Assembly: GCA_964546375.1 (NCBI GenBank)
Contig: CAZJJO010000032.1
Coordinates: 1-19,785, forward strand
Direction of reading: 5' to 3'
Source of the DNA: CAYVFM01 sp964546375
Lineage (GTDB): Bacteria > Gemmatimonadota > Gemmatimonadetes > Palauibacterales > Palauibacteraceae
DNA length: 19,785 bases
The position numbers and the translations under genes were made by a program. How positions within the stretch are numbered: the stretch's first letter is position 1; every line of letters starts with the position of its first letter. This document shows positions 1 through 6,358 of the stretch, piece after piece. The notes under the pieces were generated by a model. That model worked only from the letters and a program-made list of their open reading frames with translations, did no database searches and had not been told where the DNA came from.

Positions 1-437
1 TCCACGGTGCCCTCGTGGGAGCCGACGATGATCTGGTCGCCGATCCGGAAGGGCTCGTTCAGCAGGATGAGGATCCCGGCCAGGAAGTTCTGGAGGATGT
101 CCTGGAACGCGAAGCCGATGGCCACGCTGCCGATGCCCAGGAGCTGGACCAGATCGCCGGCCCCCAGGCCGGGCGAGACCACCGCCAGCGACACCATCAG
201 CCCGACGAAGAGGACGGCCCATCGGGAGAGGCGGGCCACCACCAGGGTGACCCCCGGGGGACGGTCGGTGCGCTCCATGATCCGCCGGACGCCCCGTCGG
301 ACCGCCTTCGCCGCCAGCCAGAAGGCGGCGAAGACCAGGACGCCCACCGCCAGCACCGGGAGCCACTCGAAGAAGCCCCGGGCCATCCCGTCCAGGGTCT
401 CCACGACCCGACCGACCTGCAGCAGGTGCATCAGCAT
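1..437 (-). CDS. MscS-family mechanosensitive ion channel (3' end outside window)
   Basis: The reverse complement reads 145 codons from an ATG at 437 and runs off the left edge, so only the N-terminal part is present. An SD-like GAGGAG precedes the ATG and favours it over a second in-frame ATG two codons later. Hydrophobic segments lie at about residues 26-43 and 73-88. The third segment continues into the MscS signature: GIGSVAIGFAFQDILQNFLA at 101-120, then LILLNEPFRIGDQI, where the pore helix meets the cytoplasmic beta domain. The family forms inner-membrane channels that open under membrane tension and release solutes on hypo-osmotic shock. The gene is divergent from a second MscS gene that starts 155 bp away. 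The two differ in the pore helix (AFQDILQNF here, AMQNIAQNF there), so they are diverged paralogues and not a recent duplication. Family assignment is firm; the C-terminal half cannot be judged. Confidence 0.93.
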   Translation of the reverse strand, partial: MLMHLLQVGRVVETLDGMARGFFEWLPVLAVGVLVFAAFWLAAKAVRRGVRRIMERTDRPPGVTLVVARLSRWAVLFVGLMVSLAVVSPGLGAGDLVQLLGIGSVAIGFAFQDILQNFLAGILILLNEPFRIGDQIIVGSHEGTV

Positions 438-592
438 GTTCGCTCCTCGTCGCTGGGGAGGCGGCGCCGCCGGTCCGGCGCCGCGGCCGCCGATCTCCTT
501 CCTCCGGCGGACCGCCGTCGCTGGCGGTCGGGCCTCCCGACCTGCAAAATGCGTCCCGGAGGCGTCCACGCCCCACCGAGATCGGAGGCGAG
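438..592. other. Divergent intergenic region between two MscS genes, with two hairpins
   Basis: This 155-bp region holds two perfect inverted repeats. The first has 9-bp arms GCGGCGCCG at 461-469 and CGGCGCCGC at 476-484. The second has 7-bp arms GACCGCC at 510-516 and GGCGGTC at 523-529. An AT-richer patch, TGCAAAAT at 543-550, could be an extended -10 element for the plus-strand gene, but I see no good -35. An SD (GGAGG, 584-588) precedes the GTG start at 593. The hairpins may be operators or simply GC-rich chance; their function is unknown. Confidence 0.4.
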
Positions 593-1489
593 GTGAGCTG
601 GACCGACGCTACCACGGCGTTCCGGGATTTCCTGGCGGCCGAGGTCTTCCGCCTGGGCGGCACCCAGATCACGGTGGGGGGGCTGCTGGTCTTCGGCGCG
701 GTGCTGGCCGGAGCCTGGGTCGCCTCCCGCCTGATCCAGCGGACGCTGGACCGGACGGTGGCGTCCCGCTCGGCCGACGGCGACGAGCTGCACGCCGGCG
801 TGGAGGTGAGCCGGCGACTGCTCCACTACGGGATCATGATCCTGGCGGTGGCCTTCGGGCTCCACCTGATGGGGATCAACCTGGCCGCCCTCTTCGCCGC
901 CGGCGCGGTGGTGGCCGTGGCGGTGGGCTTCGCCATGCAGAACATCGCCCAGAACTTCGTCAGCGGGCTGATCCTGCTGATGGAGCGCTCGATCCAGCCG
1001 GGCGACGTGCTGGAGGTCGACGGCCAGGTGGTCCGGGTGGTGGACATGCGGATCCGGTCCACGGTCTGCCGCTCCCGGGACGAGGAGGAGCTGATCGTCC
1101 CGAACGCGACCCTGGTCCAGTCGACCGTCAAGAACTTCACGCTCCGGGACAACCTCTACCGCCTGAGGGTCCCGGTGGGGGTCGTCTACGGGTCGGACAT
1201 GCGCCTCGTGCGCCGGGTGCTCGAGGAGACGGCCCGGTCCTTCGAGGACCGGATCGCCGCCCGGGAGCCGATGGTGCTGCTCACCGGCTTCGGCAGCTCC
1301 AGCGTGGACTGGGAGGTCAGCGTCTGGACCGACCAGCCCTGGCGGGCCCTGATCATCCGCTCCGAGCTCCACGAGGCCGTCTGGTGGGCGCTGAAGGACG
1401 CCGGCGTGACCATCGCCTTCCCCCAGCTCGACGTCCACTTCGACGACGGGGCGATGGAGGCCTGGCGCGGCCGCGGGCCGGAAGCCTGA
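593..1489 (+). CDS. MscS-family mechanosensitive ion channel
   Basis: This 298-residue protein has the small-MscS layout. Hydrophobic segments lie at about 27-48 and 78-95. A pore-lining third helix, rich in small Ala/Gly residues, spans about 98-127 and ends in VAVGFAMQNIAQNFVSGLIL. The MscS beta domain follows (IQPGDVLEVDGQVVRVVDMR, then ELIVPNATLVQSTVKNFT), and then the alpha/beta C-terminal domain. The length matches compact MscS proteins (E. coli MscS has 286 residues). The GTG start is supported by GGAGG four bases upstream. By family knowledge it is a tension-gated inner-membrane channel that protects against hypo-osmotic lysis. It is divergent from the MscS gene at the left edge, and the UMF1 carrier gene begins 70 bp downstream on the same strand. 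It could instead be a non-mechanosensitive family member gated by another signal. Confidence 0.95.
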   Translation: MSWTDATTAFRDFLAAEVFRLGGTQITVGGLLVFGAVLAGAWVASRLIQRTLDRTVASRSADGDELHAGVEVSRRLLHYGIMILAVAFGLHLMGINLAALFAAGAVVAVAVGFAMQNIAQNFVSGLILLMERSIQPGDVLEVDGQVVRVVDMRIRSTVCRSRDEEELIVPNATLVQSTVKNFTLRDNLYRLRVPVGVVYGSDMRLVRRVLEETARSFEDRIAAREPMVLLTGFGSSSVDWEVSVWTDQPWRALIIRSELHEAVWWALKDAGVTIAFPQLDVHFDDGAMEAWRGRGPEA

Positions 1490-1559
1490 CCGTGGCCCCG
1501 GCGCGCCCCCGTCCCGCCGCGGCCCCCACCTCCCCGTCGGCCGACGCGTCGCCTTCGCC

Positions 1560-2918
1560 GTGAACGCGCTGGCCCGGCGGCTGGACGGGCTCCTGGACCG
1601 GCTGGGGCTGGGCCGCCCGGAGACGCGGGCCTGGGCGCTCTACGACTGGGCCAACTCGGCCTTCGTCACCACCGTCACGGCCGCCGTCTTCCCCATCTAC
1701 TTCTCCGAGGTGGCCGCCGCCGGGCTGCCGGCCGCCGAGGCCACCGCCCGCTACGGGACCGCCACGACCGTGGCCCTGGCCATCGTCGCGGTCCTGGCGC
1801 CCTTCCTCGGCGCCCTGGCCGACGTCACGGCGAAGAAGAAACGGTTCCTCGGCCTGTTCCTCGGCGTCGGCGTGGCGGCCACCGCCGCCCTCTTCCTGGT
1901 CCGGGAGGGCGACTGGCGGATGGGCGCGCTGCTGTTCGTGGCCGGCAACGTCGGCGCCTGGGGCAGCTTCGTCTTCTACGACGCGCTGCTCCCGCACGTG
2001 GCCGCCGAGGGGGAGCTGGACCGCACCGCCACCTCGGCCTTCGCCCTGGGCTACCTGGGCGGCGGGCTCCTGCTGGCCCTGAACCTCGCCTGGATCGTCC
2101 GGCCCGGCTGGTTCGGGATGGGCGACGCCGACCCCACCCTGCCCTCCCGGCTGGCCTTCGTCTCGGTGGCCCTCTGGTGGGCGCTCTTCTCGATCCCCCT
2201 CTTCCGGTCGATCCCCGAGCCGCCGAAGAAGCTCGACCCCGACGAGGACCCCACCGCGGCGGCCGCGCGGCTGGCGTGGGACCGGCTGGCGGGGACCTTC
2301 CGGGAGCTGCGGACCTACCGGATGGCCTTCCTGATGCTGGTGGCCTTCCTGATCTACAACGACGGCATCCAGACCATCATCCGGTTCGCCACGATCTACG
2401 GCTCCGAGATCGGCCTGGAGCGGAACCACCTGATCGGGGCGATCCTGCTCGTGCAGTTCGTGGGCGTCCCCTTCGCCTTCCTCTTCGGACGGCTGGCCGA
2501 CCGGATCGGCGCGAAGCGGGGCGTGCTGACGGGGCTCGCGGTCTACGTCGGCATCTGCCTGCTGGGCTGGCGCATGACCACGATCGTCCACTTCTACGCG
2601 CTGGCCGTGCTGGTGGCCATGGTGCAGGGCGGCACCCAGGCCCTCTCCAAGTCGCTCTTCGCGTCGATGGTGCCCGAGCACAAGAGCGGCGAGTTCTTCG
2701 GCTTCTACGGCGTGATGGAGAAGTTCGCCGGCATCTTCGGCCCGGCGCTGTTCACGGCGACGGTGTCGCTGACCGGCTCCAGCCGGAACGCCGTCCTGCT
2801 GGTGGCGGGCCTGTTCCTGGTCGGCGGCGCCCTGCTCTGGCGGGTGGACGTGGAGGAGGGCCGCCGGGTGGCCCGCGAGGAGGCCGAGCGGGCGCGGCGG
2901 GCGGCCGGAGCGGGATGA
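1560..2918 (+). CDS. MFS transporter, UMF1 (Atg22-like) family
   Basis: This 452-residue polytopic membrane protein opens with the UMF1 hallmark WALYDWANSAFVTTVTAAVF at about 23-42. The first half contains GALADVTAKKKRFLGLFLGV, an MFS loop 2-3 type motif. The second half has the corresponding LFGRLADRIGAKRGVLTGL. About 12 hydrophobic segments are visible, with a soluble central loop (IPEPPKKLDPDEDP) between the six-helix halves. Bacterial UMF1 members are related to the yeast vacuolar amino-acid effluxer Atg22; substrates are mostly unknown, so none is assigned. The start is a GTG without a clear SD, chosen because it lies just before the conserved motif. The stop overlaps the ATG of a 30-codon ORF (ATGA at 2915-2918). 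The next convincing gene starts 85 bp downstream. Confidence 0.93.
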   Translation: MNALARRLDGLLDRLGLGRPETRAWALYDWANSAFVTTVTAAVFPIYFSEVAAAGLPAAEATARYGTATTVALAIVAVLAPFLGALADVTAKKKRFLGLFLGVGVAATAALFLVREGDWRMGALLFVAGNVGAWGSFVFYDALLPHVAAEGELDRTATSAFALGYLGGGLLLALNLAWIVRPGWFGMGDADPTLPSRLAFVSVALWWALFSIPLFRSIPEPPKKLDPDEDPTAAAARLAWDRLAGTFRELRTYRMAFLMLVAFLIYNDGIQTIIRFATIYGSEIGLERNHLIGAILLVQFVGVPFAFLFGRLADRIGAKRGVLTGLAVYVGICLLGWRMTTIVHFYALAVLVAMVQGGTQALSKSLFASMVPEHKSGEFFGFYGVMEKFAGIFGPALFTATVSLTGSSRNAVLLVAGLFLVGGALLWRVDVEEGRRVAREEAERARRAAGAG

Positions 2919-3007
2919 CGCGCGCGACGCGACGGCCCGGACGGACGTCCCCGGGCGCGGACGACCGGGACCGGGCGCCCCTCGAACCTGCAGGGAGGCG
3001 ACCATGA
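2915..3007 (+). CDS. Possible 30-residue bridging ORF (doubtful)
   Basis: This ORF begins at an ATG overlapping the carrier's stop (ATGA, 2915-2918) and ends at a TGA overlapping the next gene's ATG (ATGA, 3004-3007). The product starts MTRATRRPGRT and is rich in Arg, Asp and Pro, with no recognisable domain. No strong SD precedes it. In such GC-rich DNA an open frame of this size is expected by chance. The only reason to list it is the start-stop overlap at both ends, which could pass ribosomes from the carrier gene to the following membrane-protein gene. That gene has its own good SD, which weakens the case. Confidence 0.15.
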   Translation: MTRATRRPGRTSPGADDRDRAPLEPAGRRP

Positions 3008-3288
3008 CCGACGACGCCGACGCCGGCTCCCCCCTGGATCGGCCGCTGCTGGGCCGGGCGCTGGCCGTGGGATCGGCGGTGGTGGTCCTGATGGTGCTGG
3101 TCTCGCTGACGGTCATCGTCCTCGGCCCGGCGGCCGGGATGGAGCGCGGCGCGCTCTGGACGATCCTGCTGATGATCCTGATCACCTTCGCCACGGTGGG
3201 AGGCATCGGGTGGGGGCTCTACCGTGCGGTGACCGGACCACGGTCGGAGGAGACGGAGGCGACCGATCGGCCCCGGTCGGACCCGTGA
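3004..3288 (+). CDS. Small two-helix membrane protein, unknown function
   Basis: This 94-residue protein starts at an ATG preceded by a strong SD, GGGAGG at 2993-2998. An acidic N-terminus of about 17 residues is followed by two hydrophobic segments, about 21-42 (AVGSAVVVLMVLVSLTVIVL) and 49-70 (ALWTILLMILITFATVGGIG). A charged C-terminal tail of about 20 residues ends in RSDP. I do not recognise a family. It lies 85 bp after the UMF1 carrier on the same strand and could be cotranscribed as an accessory membrane protein, but nothing in the sequence shows an interaction. The SD, the coherent transmembrane pattern and the GC-rich hairpin just after the stop support a real gene. Confidence 0.7.
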   Translation: MTDDADAGSPLDRPLLGRALAVGSAVVVLMVLVSLTVIVLGPAAGMERGALWTILLMILITFATVGGIGWGLYRAVTGPRSEETEATDRPRSDP

Positions 3289-3297
3289 AGCCGCCCG

Positions 3298-3333
3298 GGG
3301 CCGGGGGACGGACGGCCGGCCGCCCCCCGGCCC
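3298..3333 (+). terminator. GC-rich hairpin after the small membrane-protein gene
   Basis: Perfect 10-bp arms GGGCCGGGGG (3298-3307) and CCCCCGGCCC (3324-3333) enclose a 16-nt loop that contains the palindrome GGCCGGCC. The hairpin begins 9 bp after the stop at 3288. It is stable enough to act as a terminator or 3' RNA stabiliser, but no T-tract follows, so a classical Rho-independent terminator is not shown. Confidence 0.35.
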
Positions 3334-3452
3334 GGACCGCCGGCCGGAGCGACGGGCCCCGCCGGGAGCGGCGGTTGAGGGCGGCCTGACGTCGCGCCGC
3401 CACCTTCCGGTCCGCGCTGACAGCGACCCGAGCCCCCGGACCGGAGGACCCC

Positions 3453-3935
3453 ATGTCGTCCCGAGCGCTCCGCCCCCCGTCCCTTCCGCTCCGTCCGCCG
3501 GGCGTCGGCCCGGACCTGCTGCGCGCGGCGCTGGCCCGGGGACGGCTGCCGCTGGGTGCCCTCCGCCTGACGATCCTCGAGGTCCTGGACGCCGAGCTGC
3601 GCCGTCGGGGCCGGACGGCCGTCCGGCGACGGGACCACCGCCGGCGGGTCGGCCGCTACCTGGCCGACCACGCGGACCGCCGCGTCCCGCCCACCGGCGC
3701 CGAGGCCCGCCGCTGGGCCCGGCGGCTGGTCCGGTCGGGAAGGCTCTCGCGCGAGGAGGCGGACGCCACGCTCGCGGCCGTCGGCTTCCTCTACGTCCGG
3801 GTGCTGGCCCGGCCCGACGAGGGCCTCCCGGCGCCGGCGGTCCGACGGGGATCCGCCGCGCGACCGCGCCCCTCGGGGGAGCGGACGGTCGACCGTCGCT
3901 CACCGGCACGGCGGCGCGGCGCCCGTAGCCGGTAG
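3453..3935 (+). CDS. Small Arg-rich protein resembling a lone tyrosine-recombinase SAM-like (core-binding) domain
   Basis: This 160-residue protein starts at an ATG with GGAGG about six bases upstream. Residues about 40-125 resemble the N-terminal SAM-like domain of phage/integron integrases. One helix carries a basic RRRDHRRRVGRYLADH pattern. The segment ADATLAAVGFLYVRVLARPD looks like the closing helix of that fold, typically ALSALRFLYREVL. The catalytic domain that should follow (Arg, HxxR and Tyr residues) is absent here and I find no trace of it downstream. The last 35 residues are low-complexity and Arg-rich. It may be a remnant of an integrase, a small DNA-binding protein built on that fold, or unrelated. 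The similarity was judged by eye and is moderate. I see no att-like repeats beside it, only a short GTAGCCG duplication at its stop. Confidence 0.5.
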   Translation: MSSRALRPPSLPLRPPGVGPDLLRAALARGRLPLGALRLTILEVLDAELRRRGRTAVRRRDHRRRVGRYLADHADRRVPPTGAEARRWARRLVRSGRLSREEADATLAAVGFLYVRVLARPDEGLPAPAVRRGSAARPRPSGERTVDRRSPARRRGARSR

Positions 3936-4060
3936 CCGGCCGCGCGGCCGACCGGGCCCGCGGCCTCGCGCCGGGCCCGGGACCGGCGCTCCTCGCACGA
4001 GCGGGCCGCCCGCCGGGACCCCACCTCACCGATCCATCGCACCGTCACCGGGAGCTCACC

Positions 4061-4252
4061 ATGGACGCGCTCGATCTCGTCTCGAAGGGATACGTCGGGT
4101 TCCTCTTCGGCTGCTTCTGCGCCTACTGGGCCCAGGAGACCGGCCGGGACGCCCTGCTCTGGTTCGTGTTCGGATGGCTCCTGGCCCCGGCCGCCGGCCT
4201 GGCGATCCTGTACCTGAACGCCCGCCGGGCACGGGCGGACGAGGCGGGATGA
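4061..4252 (+). CDS. Tiny two-helix membrane protein, unknown function
   Basis: This 63-residue protein starts at an ATG with GGGAG about eight bases upstream. Two hydrophobic segments are visible, about 8-24 (SKGYVGFLFGCFCAYWAQ) and 32-53 (LLWFVFGWLLAPAAGLAILY), separated by the polar turn ETGRD. The short C-terminus is basic then acidic (NARRARADEAG). The pattern resembles small hairpin membrane proteins that sit at the inner membrane, but I recognise no family. Neighbouring genes on the same strand are separated by more than 120 bp on each side, so it is probably transcribed alone or weakly coupled. The SD and membrane pattern support a real gene. Confidence 0.65.
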   Translation: MDALDLVSKGYVGFLFGCFCAYWAQETGRDALLWFVFGWLLAPAAGLAILYLNARRARADEAG

Positions 4253-4396
4253 CGTCCCTCCCGGGGCCGCTCGCTCGATCCCCCGACGGACGCCCTCCCC
4301 TGTCCCGCCTATCCCGAGCTTCGTAACGTAGGGTCGATCGTCGACGGGCCGGGCGCCGCCCGTCGGACCGGGACGCCCTCGAAGCCGGGAGGCAGC

Positions 4397-4579
4397 ATGT
4401 CGAAGCGGATCGAGTGCTCGGACGTGGGGATGGACTGCGACTTCGCCGCCCTGGCCGAGGACGAGGAGGAGCTGCTGGAGCTGGTGGCCGACCACGCGGA
4501 GCGGGTCCACGACATCGAGGAGATCACGCCGGAGCTCCGCCGGAAGGTGCTGGACGCCGCGGTCGACGTCGACCTCTGA
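4397..4579 (+). CDS. DUF1059 family small protein
   Basis: This 60-residue protein starts at an ATG preceded by GGGAGG. The N-terminal pattern MSKRIECSDVGMDCDFAA, with cysteines at 7 and 14, then an acidic helix (EDEEELLELVADHAERVHDI) and a C-terminal ITPEL segment match DUF1059. Members are small and stand alone, and their biochemical role is not established; the two conserved cysteines suggest metal binding or redox chemistry, which is inference. The length is typical for the family. The upstream gap (4253-4396) contains TAACGTAGGGT at 4324-4334, which could hold a -10 element, but I found no matching -35. The gene is flanked by other small plus-strand genes without overlap. Confidence 0.88.
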   Translation: MSKRIECSDVGMDCDFAALAEDEEELLELVADHAERVHDIEEITPELRRKVLDAAVDVDL

Positions 4580-4671
4580 CGCCGGAGCGTCGGTGATCGA
4601 GCAGCCCGCCCGTCCCGCCGGGGCCCGTCGCCGCTCCTGCGGCTGAGCGTCCGCCGCCCCCCGCCGCCGAC

Positions 4672-5007
4672 GTGGCCCACTACCTGGTCTCGGCCCGTCC
4701 CCGGACCGATCGGCTGGACGACCTCCGCCGGTCGCTGGTCGACGGCGCCTTCCGCTCGCTCGAGCCCTTCGGCCCGGAGCTCACGAGGGCTCTGAAGCGG
4801 GCCCGGCGCACCCCCTCGGGACGGGCCGTCTGGGAGGAGGAGGATCACTGCTCGCCCCCCCTGGCCCAGGAGCGGGAGGCGGTGCTCGACGACCATTTCG
4901 AGGAGCTCCGGGTGACCGAGGTGGAGCCGGGCGAGGGATGGGCCACCATCCGGGAGCTGCCCGCCCTCTTCCCGGAGTTCGTGCGCGGCGAAGCCGACGG
5001 CGACTGA
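4672..5007 (+). CDS. Conserved-looking small soluble protein, unknown function
   Basis: This 111-residue soluble protein reads from a GTG (MAHYLVSARPRTDRLDDLRR). It has a compact alpha/beta-like composition and the distinctive stretch AVWEEEDHCSPPLAQEREAV at about 57-76. The last third ends in GWATIRELPALFPEFV. I have an impression of similar uncharacterised bacterial proteins beginning MAHYLV with the same WEEEDxCSPPLAQER core, but cannot name a family. The sequence is not low-complexity and its charge pattern is unlike the out-of-frame shadows nearby, which supports a real gene. No SD precedes the GTG; no other start lies between it and the conserved-looking N-terminus. Confidence 0.72.
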   Translation: MAHYLVSARPRTDRLDDLRRSLVDGAFRSLEPFGPELTRALKRARRTPSGRAVWEEEDHCSPPLAQEREAVLDDHFEELRVTEVEPGEGWATIRELPALFPEFVRGEADGD

Positions 5008-5139
5008 GGAGGGGGCCATCCGTGGGAGCCCCTCCCTCGCCCCTGCTCCCGCCCTCCCGTCCTGCCGCCGTCCTTCCCGCCCTGCCGACGCTCCCGCCCT
5101 ACCCAGGCGGCGGGCCGGAGGATACACTCCGCCCGGACG

Positions 5140-5439
5140 ATGGAGGACTTCCTTCGCTACCTGGTGGGCACGGGCGAGCAGCGGCTCGGCTTCTGGACGG
5201 GGGTCGCCTGCGTGGCGGCCTCCGGCGTCCTGGAGCTGGCCACCTCCGTGCTCCTGCCCACCGTCCCGCTGACCTGGCTGTGGATCGACCTCCTGCTGGC
5301 CGGCGGGGTGGGGATCGTCGTCTGGCGCCGGGGCTTCGGACGGTCCTTCGGCCTGGGGCTGCTGGCCGGCGTGGTCCTGGGCATCGCCGTGGCCCTGCCG
5401 GTGGCGGCGGTCGTCCTCGTGACGGCGGCCCTGTCGTGA
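5140..5439 (+). CDS. Small integral membrane protein, unknown function
   Basis: This 99-residue hydrophobic protein has a short amphipathic N-terminus (MEDFLRYLVGTGEQR) and then about three membrane segments: about 17-39 (FWTGVACVAASGVLELATSV), 44-61 (LTWLWIDLLLAGGVGIVV) and 68-96 (GFGRSFGLGLLAGVVLGIAV and onward). I recognise no family. No SD is seen. Instead TACACT at 5123-5128 could be a -10 element placing the transcript start only a few bases before the ATG, which would make it nearly leaderless; the -35 match (TACCCA) is weak. A pyrimidine-rich stretch of repeated TCCCGCCCT-like words lies upstream at about 5033-5100. The next gene begins 28 bp after its stop, so cotranscription is likely. 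Confidence 0.65.
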   Translation: MEDFLRYLVGTGEQRLGFWTGVACVAASGVLELATSVLLPTVPLTWLWIDLLLAGGVGIVVWRRGFGRSFGLGLLAGVVLGIAVALPVAAVVLVTAALS

Positions 5440-5467
5440 GCGGCCCGGACCCGCGCGGCCGCGCCGG

Positions 5468-5749
5468 ATGACCCCGGGCGACGAGGAAACCCCGATCGAC
5501 CTCCGCCGGCTGGGCTTCCGACGCCCGCCGGAGGTCGACCGGAGCCGGTCGGAGCGCTTCCGCAGGCTGCTGGACGCCTCCCGCGAGGCGTGGCGGGCCC
5601 GGACCGAGCCGCTGACCCCGGAGCGGGTCGAGCGGCTCGCCCGGTCCCGCGGGGACCTGGACGCGGCCGACCTGCGCGAGGCCCGCCGACGTGGAGCCCG
5701 GTACGACCCCGAGACCGGCTCGATCTCGCTCCCGCCCGACCTGGACTGA
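5468..5749 (+). CDS. Small charged soluble protein, unknown function
   Basis: This 93-residue hydrophilic protein begins MTPGDEETPIDLRRLGFRRP and ends SISLPPDLD. The middle is Arg/Glu-rich and probably helical (SERFRRLLDASREAWRARTE, then TPERVERLARSRGDLDAADL). There are no hydrophobic segments and no motif I recognise. It starts 28 bp after the small membrane-protein gene at 5140, so the two probably share a transcript. Its stop is followed by a 110-bp gap holding a promoter-like element for the next gene. Alternation of charged helices and a regular PDLD end suggest a real protein more than a frame shadow, but evidence is modest. Confidence 0.55.
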   Translation: MTPGDEETPIDLRRLGFRRPPEVDRSRSERFRRLLDASREAWRARTEPLTPERVERLARSRGDLDAADLREARRRGARYDPETGSISLPPDLD

Positions 5750-5788
5750 GCGGGGCCCGGGAATCCGGCGGCCGGCGCCGCACCTCCC

Positions 5789-5817
5789 TTGGAACCGGAC
5801 GGACCTGTTCGTATCCT
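5789..5817 (+). promoter_or_regulatory. Candidate sigma-70-type promoter for the DUF488 gene
   Basis: TTGGAA at 5789-5794 and TATCCT at 5812-5817 are separated by 17 bp. Each matches the consensus at four of six positions. The predicted transcript start would be near 5824, giving a leader of about 36 nt before the ATG at 5860. It is one of the best-spaced promoter-like pairs I found in the window. Confidence 0.45.
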
Positions 5818-5859
5818 TCCGGGCCCGTCCGGCCGACGCGACCCTCCGAGCCGCCCCCG

Positions 5860-6231
5860 ATGTCCCCGGTCCAGCTCCGCCTGAAGCACGCCACCGACGA
5901 GCCCGCCGCCGACGACGGCGCCCGGGTGCTGGTGGACCGCCGCTGGCCGGACGACCTGCCGCGGGAGGACGCCGACCTCACGCTCTGGCTCCAGTCGGTG
6001 GCGCCCAGCGAGGGGCTGCAGGGCTGGTACGGCGGCGACCCGGGGCGCTGGGAGGAGTTCCGACGCCGCTACCGGGACGAGCTGGACGGCCGAGAGGCGG
6101 AGCTCGAGCGCCTCGAGCAGCTCGCGCGCGGGGCCCGGGTCACGCTGGTCCACGCCGGCGAGGCCGACGAGAGGAGCCCGGCGGCGGTGCTCAGGGAGGT
6201 GCTGGAGGAGCGGCTGTCCGGGGCCGGCTGA
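5860..6231 (+). CDS. DUF488 / YeaO-like family protein
   Basis: This 123-residue protein begins MSPVQLRLKHATDEPAADDG. It follows the YeaO/DUF488 pattern: a first strand with the conserved GARVLVDRRWPDDLPREDA, then LWLQSVAPSEGLQGWYGGDP, RWEEFRRRYRDEL, a central strand VTLVHAGEADERSPAAVL and the end LREVLEERL. Typical relatives read RVLVDRLWPRGL and LLYAARDEEHNNAVVL, so this copy deviates at both conserved spots (RRWPDDL, HAGEADERSPAAV). The biochemical function of the family is not established. The ATG at 5860 was chosen because the conserved domain begins immediately after it; a longer open frame upstream is unlike the family. A candidate promoter lies just upstream. Confidence 0.88.
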   Translation: MSPVQLRLKHATDEPAADDGARVLVDRRWPDDLPREDADLTLWLQSVAPSEGLQGWYGGDPGRWEEFRRRYRDELDGREAELERLEQLARGARVTLVHAGEADERSPAAVLREVLEERLSGAG

Positions 6232-6358
6232 GCGTGCCCGGGGAGCGGGGCTCCGACGGGACGGAGGCGACCCCCGCCCACGGGCGACCGCCGGGGCGGC
6301 GGGAGCGCGTCCGGGCCGAGGCCCCCGCCGGAGGGCGTGCTCCCGGCCCGGCCCGGCG

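Noticed and set aside
7..1563. 518-codon plus-strand open frame across both MscS genes
   Set aside because: It is antisense to one MscS gene and out of frame with the other; the product is Arg/Pro/Gly-rich without domains. It arises from low stop-codon density in GC-rich DNA.
3936..4060. Remains of a recombinase catalytic domain after the SAM-like protein
   Set aside because: No Arg, HxxR or Tyr motif was found in any frame of this gap; it holds only GC-rich non-coding sequence.
4301..4334. Promoter for the DUF1059 gene (TGTCCC with TAACGT, or TAGGGT)
   Set aside because: The -10-like words are plausible but the -35 word does not resemble a consensus; mentioned only in the gene entry.
5008..5139. 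Pyrimidine-rich tract with repeated TCCCGCCCT words as a regulatory repeat
   Set aside because: The words are short, irregularly spaced and expected in such GC-skewed DNA.
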